From positions 1-47,659 of the forward strand of contig JAUNNK010000005.1 of NCBI GenBank assembly GCA_030537335.1: DNA of 47,659 bases. Direction: 5' to 3'. Below the pieces are notes generated by a model, which saw nothing but the letters and a program-made list of their open reading frames with translations, did no database searches and had not been told where the DNA came from. The translations under genes were made by a program, and so were the position numbers. Origin of the DNA: Clostridia bacterium. Its GTDB lineage: Bacteria; Bacillota; Clostridia; Christensenellales; Aristaeellaceae. Of this stretch, positions 32,477-41,385 are shown in pieces (the first letter of the stretch is position 1; each line of letters starts with the position of its first letter).

Positions 32477-33268
32477 ATGCCAAGTACATTTTTCGGCTGG
32501 GTCGGCTTTCTGGCGAAGCAATACGGCGGACTGTTCCTGCGCGGCACGGCCAACACGCTGCTGATTGCCATCACGGGCACCATACTCGGCTTTCTGATTG
32601 GCCTGCTGGTGGCCATTGCGCGCACGATTCAGCTGGGTCCGAAGGCGTCCGCCTGGAAGCGCGTGCCGGTGAAGATCCTGCACGCCGTGTTGGGCGTGTA
32701 CATTGAGGTGTTCCGCGGCACGCCGATGATCGTGCAGGCCATGGTCATCTACTACGGCGCGCTGCAGTACCTGGGCCTGGACATGCCCCGACTGGTGGCG
32801 GCGATCTTCATCGTGTCCATCAACACCGGCGCGTACATGGCGGAGATCATCCGCGGCGGCATCATCTCCATCGACAAGGGCCAGACCGAGGCCGCCCACT
32901 CCATTGGCCTCACCCACTGGCAGACCATGGTGAGCGTGGTGCTTCCCCAGGCGATCCGCAACATCATGCCCTCCATCGGCAACGAGTTCGTGGTCAACAT
33001 CAAGGACTCCTCCGTGCTGAACGTCATCTCCGTCACGGAGCTGTTCTTCCAGGCCAAGTCCGCCACGGGCGCGTACTTCCGCTACTTTGAAACCTACTTC
33101 ATCATCGCGCTGATCTACCTGACCCTCACCTTCTCGATCACCCGCATCCTGCGCCTGATCGAAAAGAAGATGGACGGCCCGGAGAACTACGTGATCCACG
33201 GCTCCCAGTCCGACAGCCACGCCGCCATCGCGGTTCACGAGGAGGGTAACAATGGAACATGTGATTGA
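32477..33268 (+). CDS. Amino-acid ABC transporter permease (HisM/GlnP family)
   Basis: 263 aa from the ATG at 32477, six bases after GAGGAGG; a TTG further upstream is less likely. Around five membrane segments, with the family block [16 protein letters not shown] near residue 30 and the EAA loop in [37 protein letters not shown] follows it. It forms the membrane channel for the riboswitch-controlled importer. Its end overlaps the ATPase gene by 17 bases. Confidence 0.92.
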   Translation: MPSTFFGWVGFLAKQYGGLFLRGTANTLLIAITGTILGFLIGLLVAIARTIQLGPKASAWKRVPVKILHAVLGVYIEVFRGTPMIVQAMVIYYGALQYLGLDMPRLVAAIFIVSINTGAYMAEIIRGGIISIDKGQTEAAHSIGLTHWQTMVSVVLPQAIRNIMPSIGNEFVVNIKDSSVLNVISVTELFFQAKSATGAYFRYFETYFIIALIYLTLTFSITRILRLIEKKMDGPENYVIHGSQSDSHAAIAVHEEGNNGTCD

Positions 33269-33983
33269 GGTCAGCCACCTGCGCAAATCCTTCGGCAGCC
33301 ATGAGGTGCTCAAGGATGTGGACTTCGTCGCCAGCAAGGGCGAGGTCACCTGCATCATCGGTTCCTCCGGATCGGGCAAGTCCACGCTGCTGAGGTGCAT
33401 CAACCTGCTGGAGACGCCGGACAGCGGCGTGATCCGCTTCCACGGCGAGGACATCCAGGACGGCAAGCTGTCCATGGCCCAGTACCACGCCCGGGTGGGC
33501 ATGGTGTTCCAGCAGTTCAACCTGTTCAACAACATGACCGTGCTGAAGAACTGCATGGTGGGCCAGATGAAGGTGCTGGGACGCAGCGCCGCCGAGAGTG
33601 AAAAGAACGCCGTCCGCTTTCTGGAGAAGGTGGGCATGATTCAGTTCATCCACGCCAAGCCCCGCCAGCTCTCTGGCGGACAGAAGCAGCGCGTCGCCAT
33701 CGCCCGGGCCCTGGCCATGGATCCCGAGGTGCTGCTCTTCGACGAACCCACCTCCGCCCTCGACCCCGAGATGGTGGGCGAGGTGCTCACCGTCATGCAG
33801 GATCTGGCGAAGAGCGGCCTGACCATGCTGGTGGTCACCCACGAGATGGGCTTTGCACGCAACGTGGCCCACAAGGTCGTGTTCATGGACGGCGGCGTGA
33901 TCGCCGAGCAGGGCGCTCCCGAGCAGGTGCTGGACAATCCCCAGACGCCTCGCCTGCGGGAGTTCCTGGGCAAGGTGCTCTGA
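33252..33983 (+). CDS. Amino-acid ABC transporter ATP-binding protein (HisP/GlnQ family)
   Basis: 243 aa. Walker A is [16 protein letters not shown], the signature is [18 protein letters not shown], Walker B is [14 protein letters not shown], and the switch histidine lies in VVTHEMGFA. All are intact, and the length is usual for polar amino-acid importers. GAGGAGGG precedes the ATG, which lies inside the permease gene, so the two are coupled. It completes the three-gene importer. Confidence 0.94.
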   Translation: MEHVIEVSHLRKSFGSHEVLKDVDFVASKGEVTCIIGSSGSGKSTLLRCINLLETPDSGVIRFHGEDIQDGKLSMAQYHARVGMVFQQFNLFNNMTVLKNCMVGQMKVLGRSAAESEKNAVRFLEKVGMIQFIHAKPRQLSGGQKQRVAIARALAMDPEVLLFDEPTSALDPEMVGEVLTVMQDLAKSGLTMLVVTHEMGFARNVAHKVVFMDGGVIAEQGAPEQVLDNPQTPRLREFLGKVL

Positions 33984-34070
33984 CGCAGCCGCTTCCACGA
34001 GAACTTCACCCTGCGTTCAAACCCTGTTCACAGCTCTGATGTATACTTGAAGATGTCGAGCGGCAGAAAC

Positions 34071-34102
34071 ATGCGTAAGTCCAGATGGGCTTGCGCATTT
34101 TT
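34071..34102 (+). terminator. Terminator of the lysine importer operon
   Basis: ATGCG (34071-34075) with the following AAGTCC pairs with the stretch ending CGCAT at 34098, through two wobbles, followed by TTTTT. Confidence 0.75.
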
Positions 34103-34148
34103 GTTGGAATAGTACCGCCCGAACAGATTGAACGCAGGAGGGCTTGAA

Positions 34149-35189
34149 ATGAAACTGAGAGGATCGATCTGTCTTATGCTGGCGCTGGCCTGCATGGGCG
34201 GCGCGCTGGCGGAGGAACCCGCAACCCCGGGGATGCAGGAGCGGCCTGCAATGGAGAACGGCGAATTTGCTGGCCGCGGCGAGCGCCCGGACGGCATGGG
34301 TGAGAAGATGGACGGCATGGGCGAGCGCCCGGATGGCGTGGGTCGCGGCGGCATGGGCGGCGGCGCAGGTCAGGGCGGCGTTGGGGTGGAGAGCCACTAT
34401 GCCGAGGCAGAGGAAAAGTTCACGCAGCACGAATACACCGACCCGGAGACCGGCCTGACGATTCCCTACAATCTGTATCTGCCTGAGGGCTACGACGGCG
34501 AGACGGAATACCCGCTGGTGATCTACATCGCCGACGCGGGCGTGAACAGCAACGAGGTGACTGACGTGATCCGGCAGGACGGCGCGGCAGTGTGGGCCAC
34601 GGATGCGGAGCAGAAAAAGCACCCCTGCATCGTGCTCGCGCCCCAGTACACGCTGGATCTGGTGAACAGCATCGGCATGCTGACGGAGGATGACTATGAG
34701 TGGAGCGAGGGCCTGACGCTGGTCAGCAACTTGATCTTCTCCTTCATCGACGAATACGCGGTGGATGAAAGCCGCATCTACGGCACCGGCCAGTCCCAGG
34801 GCGGCATGACCACCATCGCCATGAGCGACAAATATCCCGACCTCTACGCCGCGCAGCTGCTGGTGGCCTGCCAGTGGGACGTGGAGGAGATGTCGGCGAT
34901 GGTGGACGACAAGCTGTGGATCGTGGTCTGCGAGGGCGATACCAAGGCCTATCCGGGCATGAACGCGGCTACCGAGAACTGGGCGCAGCTGGGCGCGCAG
35001 GTGGCGACCTCCGAGATGTGGGACGGTGAGGCCGACGCGGCGGAGATGGCCGCGCGGGTAGCTGAGATGGAGGCGCAGGGCTGCGACATCAACTACACCG
35101 TGCTCTCCGGCGGCAGCCACACCTACACCTGGACGGTGGCCTACACCATCGAGAGCATCCGCGACTGGCTGTTCGCACAGTCGAAGTGA
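34149..35189 (+). CDS. Secreted alpha/beta hydrolase (esterase)
   Basis: 346 aa from the ATG at 34149 (AGGAGGG upstream). A signal peptide ends at GGALAEE. Residues about 25-80 are a Gly/Met/Asp-rich linker with three 7-residue repeats of the form ERPDGMG. The hydrolase domain begins near residue 90 (GLTIPYNLYLPEGYDGETEYPLVIY) and has the nucleophile elbow GTGQSQGG, with a likely His in SGGSHTYTW. This resembles feruloyl-esterase/PHB-depolymerase-like or prolyl-oligopeptidase-type secreted esterases found in gut Firmicutes. Substrate unknown. Confidence 0.83.
   Translation: MKLRGSICLMLALACMGGALAEEPATPGMQERPAMENGEFAGRGERPDGMGEKMDGMGERPDGVGRGGMGGGAGQGGVGVESHYAEAEEKFTQHEYTDPETGLTIPYNLYLPEGYDGETEYPLVIYIADAGVNSNEVTDVIRQDGAAVWATDAEQKKHPCIVLAPQYTLDLVNSIGMLTEDDYEWSEGLTLVSNLIFSFIDEYAVDESRIYGTGQSQGGMTTIAMSDKYPDLYAAQLLVACQWDVEEMSAMVDDKLWIVVCEGDTKAYPGMNAATENWAQLGAQVATSEMWDGEADAAEMAARVAEMEAQGCDINYTVLSGGSHTYTWTVAYTIESIRDWLFAQSK
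34281..34343 (+). repeat. Three 21-bp tandem repeats in the esterase linker
   Basis: Units at 34281-34301, 34302-34322 and 34323-34343 share the pattern GAGcgccCGGAcGGCATGGG with a few differences each. They encode the ERPDGMG-type repeats and may vary in number by slippage. Confidence 0.8.
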
Positions 35190-35216
35190 GCAAATCATTC
35201 AGAACGACGCACAAAG

Positions 35217-35246
35217 GGCGGATGCACGCGCAAGCGTGCATCCGCC
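35217..35246. terminator. Bidirectional terminator between convergent genes
   Basis: GGCGGATGCACGC (35217-35229) pairs perfectly over 13 bases with 35234-35246, loop GCAA. T-rich ends are on the plus side (TTCTATAT) and CTTTG on the minus side. It lies between the esterase and the dehydratase-type gene. Confidence 0.88.
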
Positions 35247-35269
35247 TTCTATATATGGATGGGATTGGA

Positions 35270-36553
35270 TCAGGCCGAGGCGCTCTGTTGGGCCTCGCGC
35301 TTCTCCTGTTGGATGCGCCGGGCGTTGGCCAGCATCAGCTTCAGGCGGTTCTCCTGATTGACACGGGTCGCGCCCGCGTCGTAGTCGATGGCGACGATGT
35401 TCACGTTGGGGTTGCGGTCCTTGATGGGCTTCATCATGCCCTTGCCGCAGATGTGGTTCGGCAGGCAGCCGAAGGGCTGGGTGCACACGATGTTCTCTGC
35501 ACCGGACTCCGCCAGCTCCAGCATCTCCGAGGTCAAGAGCCAGCCCTCGCCCATCTTCGCGCCGATGCCCAGGCAGTCCCGGGCCAGGGTGATGGTGTGC
35601 TCGAAGGGGGTGGGCGCGCGGAAGACGCCCTGTTCGTTGATGCAGTTGATCATCACGTGCTTGCAGTGCAGCAGGTACTTCCATGCGATGCTCGCGCCCA
35701 GGTAGGCGGCGAAGCTGATGCGCTTGTAGAGCTTGTAGTCCAGCACGTTGTTGTACACGCAATAGAGCAGGAAGTCCAGAAGTCCGGGTACCTCCACCTC
35801 CGCGCCCTCGCGCACGAGGAAGTCCTCCAGGTTGTTGTTGCCCAGCGGGGAATACTTGACGAAGATCTCGCCCACCACGCCCACGCGCACGGTGTCGCGC
35901 GCCACGCGCTCGATGGCAGCGAAGTCCTTCAGGATCGCGCGGTAGTTTCGCTTGAGACGAGACAGGGCTGTTTTGGAATTCGTGCCCAGCTCATGGCCGA
36001 GACGCTGCGTCCATTTGTCCGCACAGGCCTGGGCAGCGCCCGCCTCCACCTCGTAGGGCTTCGTCTGGTTCACCAGTGTCATCAGCAAATCGCCGTAGAG
36101 CACTGCGCAGGCCACCGCCATCAGCTCCTTCACGCCGATGTCGAAGCCCGGGTGCTTCTCGATGCCCTGGAAGCTGAAGGAGATCACCGGAACCTGGGGA
36201 TAGCCCGCCTTGGCGAGGGCCTTGCGCAGGAGAGACACGTAATTCGACGCGCGACAGCCGCCGCCGGTCTGGAAGTAGATCAGCGCCACCTTGTTCGGAT
36301 CGTGGCCGCCGGTCTGGAGCGCGTGGATGAACTGGCCGATCACCAGAATCGCCGGGTAACAGGTGTCGTTGTGCACGTACTTCAGCCCCGTCGCCGCGAT
36401 CTCCGGGCCGGACTTGTCCAGCAGCTCCATCTTGTAGCCGTAGGTGCTCAGCACGCTCATGATCATCCTGAAGTGCATGGGCAGCATCGTGGGCACGAGT
36501 ATGGTGTAGTCCTTCTTCATTTCCTGTGTGAAGGGAATGTAGTCTGAATTCAT
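35270..36553 (-). CDS. 2-hydroxyacyl-CoA dehydratase-type protein (COG3581-like)
   Basis: 427 aa from the ATG at 36553; a longer open frame lies inside the activase gene. Conserved cysteines occur in NDTCYPAILVIGQF, FQTGGGCRASNYV and TQPFGCLPNHICGKGM, as in the second half of 2-hydroxyacyl-CoA dehydratase-like proteins, where they ligate [4Fe-4S] clusters. The protein is short of a full HgdA/HgdB pair and its reaction is not established. It starts one base after the stop of the giant activase, so the two are made together. Confidence 0.83.
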   Translation of the reverse strand: MNSDYIPFTQEMKKDYTILVPTMLPMHFRMIMSVLSTYGYKMELLDKSGPEIAATGLKYVHNDTCYPAILVIGQFIHALQTGGHDPNKVALIYFQTGGGCRASNYVSLLRKALAKAGYPQVPVISFSFQGIEKHPGFDIGVKELMAVACAVLYGDLLMTLVNQTKPYEVEAGAAQACADKWTQRLGHELGTNSKTALSRLKRNYRAILKDFAAIERVARDTVRVGVVGEIFVKYSPLGNNNLEDFLVREGAEVEVPGLLDFLLYCVYNNVLDYKLYKRISFAAYLGASIAWKYLLHCKHVMINCINEQGVFRAPTPFEHTITLARDCLGIGAKMGEGWLLTSEMLELAESGAENIVCTQPFGCLPNHICGKGMMKPIKDRNPNVNIVAIDYDAGATRVNQENRLKLMLANARRIQQEKREAQQSASA

Positions 36554-36554
36554 A

Positions 36555-39506
36555 TCACTTGCCCCTTTCTTCCAATGCGCCCAGCAGGCTGCGCAAGCGG
36601 ATGCGCACCGCGCCGAGGTTGGTGATTTCGTCGATCTTGATCTGGGTGTAGAGCTTGCCCGCGCCCTCCAGGATCGCGCGCACCTCGTCGGTGGTGATGG
36701 CGTCCAGGCCGCAGCCAAAGGACACCAGCTGCACCAGCTCGGTGTCGTCGTGCTCCGTGGCGTAGCGCGCCGCGCGGTACAGCCGGGAGTGGTAGGTCCA
36801 CTGGTTCAGCACGTGCACGTCCTGCTTGGGCTCCAGATGACATACGCTGTCCTCGCTGACCACCACGAAGCCCAGCGAGGTCGCCAGCTTGTCGATGCCG
36901 TGGCCGATCTCCGGGTCGGCGTGGTAGGGACGGCCCGCCAGAATCATGATGCGCTTGCCGTTCTTGCGCGCGTAGTCGATGGCGGCCTCGCCGGCCTCGT
37001 GCACCCGCCGCATGTGGGCGTGGTAGGCGGCAAAGCCCGCGCGCACCGCCTCGCGCACCTCGCCCTTTTTGAAGGAGAAGCCGTGCTCGTTGAGATAGCG
37101 GTGCAGCGTGGCAGTCAGCTTCTTCGGGTCCTCCACCGAGAGGTAGGGGTACATGAAGTCCACTTCCTGAAGGCGCTCCATGTTGCCGTGGAGCAGCTCC
37201 GCGTAGTAGGCCACCACCGGGCAGTTGTAGTGATTGTCACCGGCGTGTTCGTCCACGTTGTAGCTCAGGCAGGGGTAGAAGATGCGCTCCACACCCGCGT
37301 CGATCAGCTCCTCGATGTGGCCGTGCATGATCTTCGCCGGGTAGCAGGCGGTGTCCGAGGGGATGGAGAACTGACCCCGCTCGTAGGTCTGGCGGGTGGA
37401 GAGCTTGCTCAGCACCACCTCGAAGCCCAGCTTGGTGAAGATCGCGTGCCACAGCGGGGCCAGCTCGTACATGCCCAGCGCCAGCGGAAGCCCGATCTTG
37501 CCGTGCTGGCCCGGAACGCCCTTCAAGGAGGACAGCGCCTCGCGCTTGATGGCGTGCAGGTTGGGCAGCTCCAGGTCCGCCTTCGCCGCACCCGCGCCCC
37601 TCTGGCACTGGTTGCCGGAGATGAACTTCCGCCCGCCGGGGAAGAGGTTCACCGTCAGGTGGCAGTGGTTGGTGCAGCCGTTGCACACGGCGGACTTCGC
37701 GTCGTGGCGGAAGTTTTTCAGCTCCTCCGGGGAGATCAGGCTGCTCTGTTCAAAGCGCATGGCGTGCAGCGCCGCGCCGTAGGCCCCCATCAGTCCCGCG
37801 ATGGAGGGACGGATCACGTTCGCGCCCATCTCCATCTCGAAGGCGCGCAGCACCGCGTCGTTCAGGAAGGTTCCGCCCTGCACCACGATGTTGCGGCCCA
37901 GCTCCTCCGGGGAGTTGGCGCGGATGACCTTGTACAGCGCGTTCTTGACCACGCTCACCGACAGGCCAGCGGAGATGTCCTCGATGGTCGCGCCGTCCTT
38001 CTGGCTCTGCTTGACCGAGGAGTTCATGAACACCGTGCAGCGGGTGCCCAGATCCACCGGGGCCTTTGCGCGCAGGCCGCACTCGGCGAACTCCGCCACG
38101 CTCTTGCCCATCGACCGGGCGAAGGTCTCGATGAAGGAACCGCAGCCCGACGAGCAGGCCTCGTTGAGCATGATGGAGTCGATGGCGCCGCCGCGAATCT
38201 TGAAGCACTTGATGTCCTGACCGCCGATGTCCAGGATGAAGTCCACGTCCGGGCGGAAGTGGCGCGCGGCGGTGTAGTGGGCGATGGTCTCGACGAGGCC
38301 CTCGTCCACGCGGAAGGCGCTGCGGATCAGGTCCTCGCCGTAGCCGGTGGCGGCGCTTCCGCAGATCGTGATCCGGTCGCCGCAGAGGGCGTAGATCTTT
38401 TCAAGCTCCGCACGCACCCGCTCCACGGGGTTGCCCTGGTTGGAGGCGTAGTAGGAGTAGAGAATGCGCTTGTCCTCGGAGATCAACACCAGCTTGGTGG
38501 TGGTGCTGCCGCAGTCCACGCCCAGCCACGCACGGCCGCTGTAACAGTTGGAGTAGCGCGCGATGTCCTCCACCGCCACGGTCGCCTGGCTGTGGCGCAG
38601 GCGGAAGGCCTCGTAGTCAGCCTCCGTCTCGAACAACGGGCGCAGCCGGTTCGTCTGGGCCGCGCCCTTGCCGATGCTTGATCGTATGGCATCGGTGATG
38701 CTGTCGATGGTGTAGCTCTCGCCGGAGTGCGCCGCGTACAGGCACGCGCCCGCGGCCACCGCAAAGCGCGCGTACTCGGGGAAGATCGCGTGCGCATCAT
38801 CCAGCTTCAGCGTCTGCTGGAAGCGCTGGCGCAGCCCCTTGCAATAGTACAGCGGCCCGCCCAGAAACATGACCTTGCCCTCGATCTTTCGTCCCTGCGC
38901 CAGTCCCGCGATGGTCTGGTTCACCACCGCCTGGTAGATGCTGGCCGCCACGTCCGCCTTGCTTGCACCCTGGTTCAGCAGCGGCTGGATGTCGCTCTTG
39001 GCGAACACGCCGCAGCGGGAGGCGATGGGGTAGAGGCGCTGGTGGGTCAGGCTGGCTTGATCCATCTCCTCCACGCTCATGTTCAGCAGCACCGCCATCT
39101 GGTCGATGAACGCGCCGGTGCCGCCCGCGCAGCTGCCGTTCATGCGCTCGTCCAGGCCATGATCGAAGAAGATCACCTTCGCGTCCTCACCGCCCAGCTC
39201 GATTACCACGCTGGTGTCCGGCTCGTAGCGGCGCACGGCCTCGCCGGTTGCGTAGACCTCCTGCACGAAGGAGATGCCGGCGGCCTCGGCCATGCCCAGA
39301 CCCGCCGAACCGCTGATCGCGGCGGTGAAGCGCTTGCCCGTCAGCTGTGGGCGCAGCTCCTCCAGCAGCTCCAGCGTCTTCTGGCGCACCTGGGAGAAGT
39401 GGCGCTCGTACTTTTCATATAGAATCCGGTCGCCTTCCATCAGAACGACCTTCGCCGTGGTGGAACCGATATCGATTCCCAGCGAGAGCATTGTTTCGTT
39501 TGCCAT
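36555..39506 (-). CDS. Giant 2-hydroxyacyl-CoA dehydratase activase-like protein
   Basis: 983 aa from the ATG at 39506 (weak AGGTTG upstream). Two BadF/BadG/BcrA/BcrD-type ATPase domains are fused: the first starts GIDIGSTTAKVVLMEGD and the second, near residue 330, GVDCGSTTTKLVLISEDK. ATPase motifs such as ELGGEDAKVIFF, DIGGQDIKCF and NEACSSGCGSFIETFA are present. The last third is a DUF2229/CoA-activase domain with cysteines in VCNGCTNHCHLTV and GNQCQRG. Single-domain relatives (HgdC) use ATP to inject an electron into the dehydratase. The giant form is widespread in Clostridia but has no settled substrate. Confidence 0.87.
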   Translation of the reverse strand: MANETMLSLGIDIGSTTAKVVLMEGDRILYEKYERHFSQVRQKTLELLEELRPQLTGKRFTAAISGSAGLGMAEAAGISFVQEVYATGEAVRRYEPDTSVVIELGGEDAKVIFFDHGLDERMNGSCAGGTGAFIDQMAVLLNMSVEEMDQASLTHQRLYPIASRCGVFAKSDIQPLLNQGASKADVAASIYQAVVNQTIAGLAQGRKIEGKVMFLGGPLYYCKGLRQRFQQTLKLDDAHAIFPEYARFAVAAGACLYAAHSGESYTIDSITDAIRSSIGKGAAQTNRLRPLFETEADYEAFRLRHSQATVAVEDIARYSNCYSGRAWLGVDCGSTTTKLVLISEDKRILYSYYASNQGNPVERVRAELEKIYALCGDRITICGSAATGYGEDLIRSAFRVDEGLVETIAHYTAARHFRPDVDFILDIGGQDIKCFKIRGGAIDSIMLNEACSSGCGSFIETFARSMGKSVAEFAECGLRAKAPVDLGTRCTVFMNSSVKQSQKDGATIEDISAGLSVSVVKNALYKVIRANSPEELGRNIVVQGGTFLNDAVLRAFEMEMGANVIRPSIAGLMGAYGAALHAMRFEQSSLISPEELKNFRHDAKSAVCNGCTNHCHLTVNLFPGGRKFISGNQCQRGAGAAKADLELPNLHAIKREALSSLKGVPGQHGKIGLPLALGMYELAPLWHAIFTKLGFEVVLSKLSTRQTYERGQFSIPSDTACYPAKIMHGHIEELIDAGVERIFYPCLSYNVDEHAGDNHYNCPVVAYYAELLHGNMERLQEVDFMYPYLSVEDPKKLTATLHRYLNEHGFSFKKGEVREAVRAGFAAYHAHMRRVHEAGEAAIDYARKNGKRIMILAGRPYHADPEIGHGIDKLATSLGFVVVSEDSVCHLEPKQDVHVLNQWTYHSRLYRAARYATEHDDTELVQLVSFGCGLDAITTDEVRAILEGAGKLYTQIKIDEITNLGAVRIRLRSLLGALEERGK

Positions 39507-39569
39507 TCGTACAACCTGTGCAATTCTTTTCTGATTTCGCAATTTGTGAAGCTATATAACCTTCCATAT

Positions 39570-39599
39570 TGTATAATTTCAATGTTAATTGCACATCAA
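39570..39599 (-). promoter_or_regulatory. Possible promoter of the activase gene
   Basis: On the minus strand TTGATG (39594-39599) and TATACA (39570-39575) are 18 bases apart in a clearly AT-rich stretch about 65 bases before the start codon. Confidence 0.5.
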
Positions 39600-39720
39600 C
39601 AGCCGCGCCCGGACTGAAAAAACAAAATTGAAATTCAATTAACTCCGGAAATTTGGCGGAAAATTTGCACGGATTTGGGAAAAATACCCTCGGAGGCGGG
39701 GCTTGGATTTGCAGCTTGCA

Positions 39721-39752
39721 CAAAAGAGCCGCCGGCACATTTGTGCGGCGGC
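39721..39752 (-). terminator. Terminator after sigE
   Basis: On the minus strand a GC-rich stem (GCCGCC at 39728-39733 with GGCGGC at 39747-39752, continued by GCACA/TGTGC with one bulged G) is followed by TCTTTTG, 14 bases past the sigE stop. Confidence 0.75.
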
Positions 39753-39765
39753 AGTAAGGCGCGTC

Positions 39766-40473
39766 CTAGGCCATCTTGCGAAGCTCGTTCTTCAGCTTCT
39801 CGATGATACGCTTCTCCAGACGGGATATGTAGCTCTGGGAGATGCCCATCATGTCCGCAACCTCCTTCTGGGTGTGCTCCTTTTCCTTCCCCAGCCCGTA
39901 GCGCAGACTCACGATGTCCTTCTCCCGGGGATTGAGGGTCTTGATGGCGTTGTAGAGCATCTCCTTCTCGATGGAGGAGTCCAGATCCCGGGAGACCAGA
40001 TCCGCGTCGGTGCCGAGGATGTCGGAGAGCAGCAGTTCGTTGCCGTCCCAGTCGGTGTTCAGCGGCTCGTCGAAGGATACCTCCAGCTTCAATCGGCTGG
40101 TCTTGCGCAGCACCATCAGAATCTCGTTTTCAATGCATCGCGAGGCGTAGGTCGCCAGCTTGATGTTCTTGTCCGGGTTGAAGGAATTGACCGCCTTGAT
40201 CAGGCCGATGGTGCCGATGGAGATCAGATCCTCGATGCTGATGCCGGTATTCTCAAATTTGCGGGCGATGTACACCACCAGCCGGAGATTTCGCTCGATC
40301 ATGGTAGCGCGCGCCGCGCTGTCGCCCGCGTGTACCTTGCGCACGAGGCTGTTCTCCTCCTCGCGCGTCAGCGGCGGCGGGAGCAGATCGCTGCCGCCGA
40401 TGTAGCACACTGAGCCCTTCCGGATCTGAACGACCAAGCCGTAGATGGATTGTCTCACGTTTGAGAAAGGCAT
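39766..40473 (-). CDS. sigE: Sporulation sigma factor SigE (pro-sigma-E)
   Basis: 235 aa. The N-terminal ~22 residues precede [19 protein letters not shown], which matches the processing region of pro-sigma-E (a pro-sequence followed by YIGGSE.LPPPL). Region 2 is seen in [16 protein letters not shown] and [15 protein letters not shown], and region 4 in [16 protein letters not shown]. SigE is the early mother-cell sigma factor; it is made inactive and cleaved by SpoIIGA. AAGGAGG precedes the ATG. Upstream lies a spoIIGA-like gene whose frame runs into it. Confidence 0.94.
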   Translation of the reverse strand: MPFSNVRQSIYGLVVQIRKGSVCYIGGSDLLPPPLTREEENSLVRKVHAGDSAARATMIERNLRLVVYIARKFENTGISIEDLISIGTIGLIKAVNSFNPDKNIKLATYASRCIENEILMVLRKTSRLKLEVSFDEPLNTDWDGNELLLSDILGTDADLVSRDLDSSIEKEMLYNAIKTLNPREKDIVSLRYGLGKEKEHTQKEVADMMGISQSYISRLEKRIIEKLKNELRKMA

Positions 40474-41290
40474 AACAGAACCTCCTTACAGAATGATGTA
40501 TGAAATTATTGTCCGCGCTGCGATCGGCAACCTCGGCAAACTCCGGCGGCGCCAGCGCCCGGACGCGCCCGGGGATGCGGCCCGGGTAGACCGCTACCCA
40601 GCAGGGTGGGGCCTCGACCGGTGCGCCCGGTCCGCTACGAAACAGTACGCGGTCTGGCCGAAAGCAGGTAAGCTCGCCCGCACCGCCCAGCGCGCCGTAG
40701 GGCAGGAAGCGCAGCTCGTCCGCGTCCAGCGCCTGCAGGTGCTGCGCAAGCTGGGGCATCGCCGCCGCCTCCACGATCAGCACCGGCAGGCCGCTGCGAT
40801 GCTCCTGTAGGCGGTTGCCGGTGTCGATCAGGGCGGGGAAGTCCGCGCGGAGCCCGTCCCGCTCCAGGGTCAGCTCTATGTCCCAGCGGAAGCGGATATG
40901 CCGCCTTCGCCTGAGCATCGCCAGCAGAACAATCAGTCCCAGCGCCGCCACGGGCAAAAAGCGCCCCGGCCCCCCGCCGCTGGCGGCGGCGCAGCCCCCG
41001 CACACCAGCGCGGCCACGCCCATGCAGGCGGCGGCCTCCAGTACGCGCCGGGGCCGCAGGCTGCCGGTGAGCAGCGCGGCGGCGATCAGGCAGGCCGCTG
41101 TCAGCCCGGGCCAGCTGCGCAGCCAGCGGAAGCGGTTTCCAAGAAAGCCGGAGAGGATCGAATAGAGGCAGAGCGCGAACAGCGCCCGGAGCAGCCTGCG
41201 CGCATGCAGCCGTCCAAGCGCAAGCTGTACTGCAGTGAGAATGCACGCGTCCATGAGCAGATCGATGGGCAGATTGGCTTCGATGGACAT
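40253..41290 (-). CDS. spoIIGA: SpoIIGA-like sigma-E processing peptidase (frame overlaps sigE)
   Basis: Starts at the ATG at 41290 (GAGGTG upstream; the ATG at 41311 lies almost at the predicted transcription start). The N-terminal half is hydrophobic with about five membrane segments ([19 protein letters not shown] first). Then comes a cytosolic protease domain with the aspartyl motif [10 protein letters not shown] (Asp156) and FLPYGALGG. SpoIIGA cleaves the pro-sequence from SigE at the septum. The frame has no stop before sigE and runs 221 bases into it, to 40253 (345 aa; usual length ~300). The family-like part seems to end near RALAPPEF, about 70 bases before sigE, so the last ~90 residues are either an odd extension or the product of a frameshift or lost stop. 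Confidence 0.75.
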   Translation of the reverse strand: MSIEANLPIDLLMDACILTAVQLALGRLHARRLLRALFALCLYSILSGFLGNRFRWLRSWPGLTAACLIAAALLTGSLRPRRVLEAAACMGVAALVCGGCAAASGGGPGRFLPVAALGLIVLLAMLRRRRHIRFRWDIELTLERDGLRADFPALIDTGNRLQEHRSGLPVLIVEAAAMPQLAQHLQALDADELRFLPYGALGGAGELTCFRPDRVLFRSGPGAPVEAPPCWVAVYPGRIPGRVRALAPPEFAEVADRSADNNFIHHSVRRFCYAFLKRETIHLRLGRSDPEGLSVLHRRQRSAPAAADARGGEQPRAQGTRGRQRGARYHDRAKSPAGGVHRPQI

Positions 41291-41316
41291 CCCGCGCACC
41301 TCGCTTTCCATGTCCT

Positions 41317-41345
41317 ATCATATGGAAAAAGCTTCCTGCTTCCAA
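41317..41345 (-). promoter_or_regulatory. Probable spoIIGA promoter
   Basis: On the minus strand TTGGAA (41340-41345) and TATGAT (41317-41322) are 17 bases apart, about 27 bases before the preferred start codon. A Spo0A-regulated spoIIG promoter in Bacillus has unusual 22-base spacing; this one does not. Confidence 0.5.
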
Positions 41346-41385
41346 GGAGAGAATGTCGTTAACTTCAAGCTTTTTACGCGCGTTT

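Noticed and set aside
31400-33637. A 745-codon open frame on the minus strand, opposite the lysine importer
   Set aside because: It is antisense to the riboswitch and to three motif-rich ABC genes and has low-complexity composition (His/Ala/Gly/Asp).
36750-38681. A 643-codon open frame on the plus strand, opposite the activase
   Set aside because: It is antisense to a protein with clear ATPase motifs and shows no motif of its own.
36555-39506. Benzoyl-CoA reductase activity for the activase pair
   Set aside because: Only the ATPase domains are shared with BcrA/BcrD. There are no BcrB/BcrC subunits or aromatic degradation genes.
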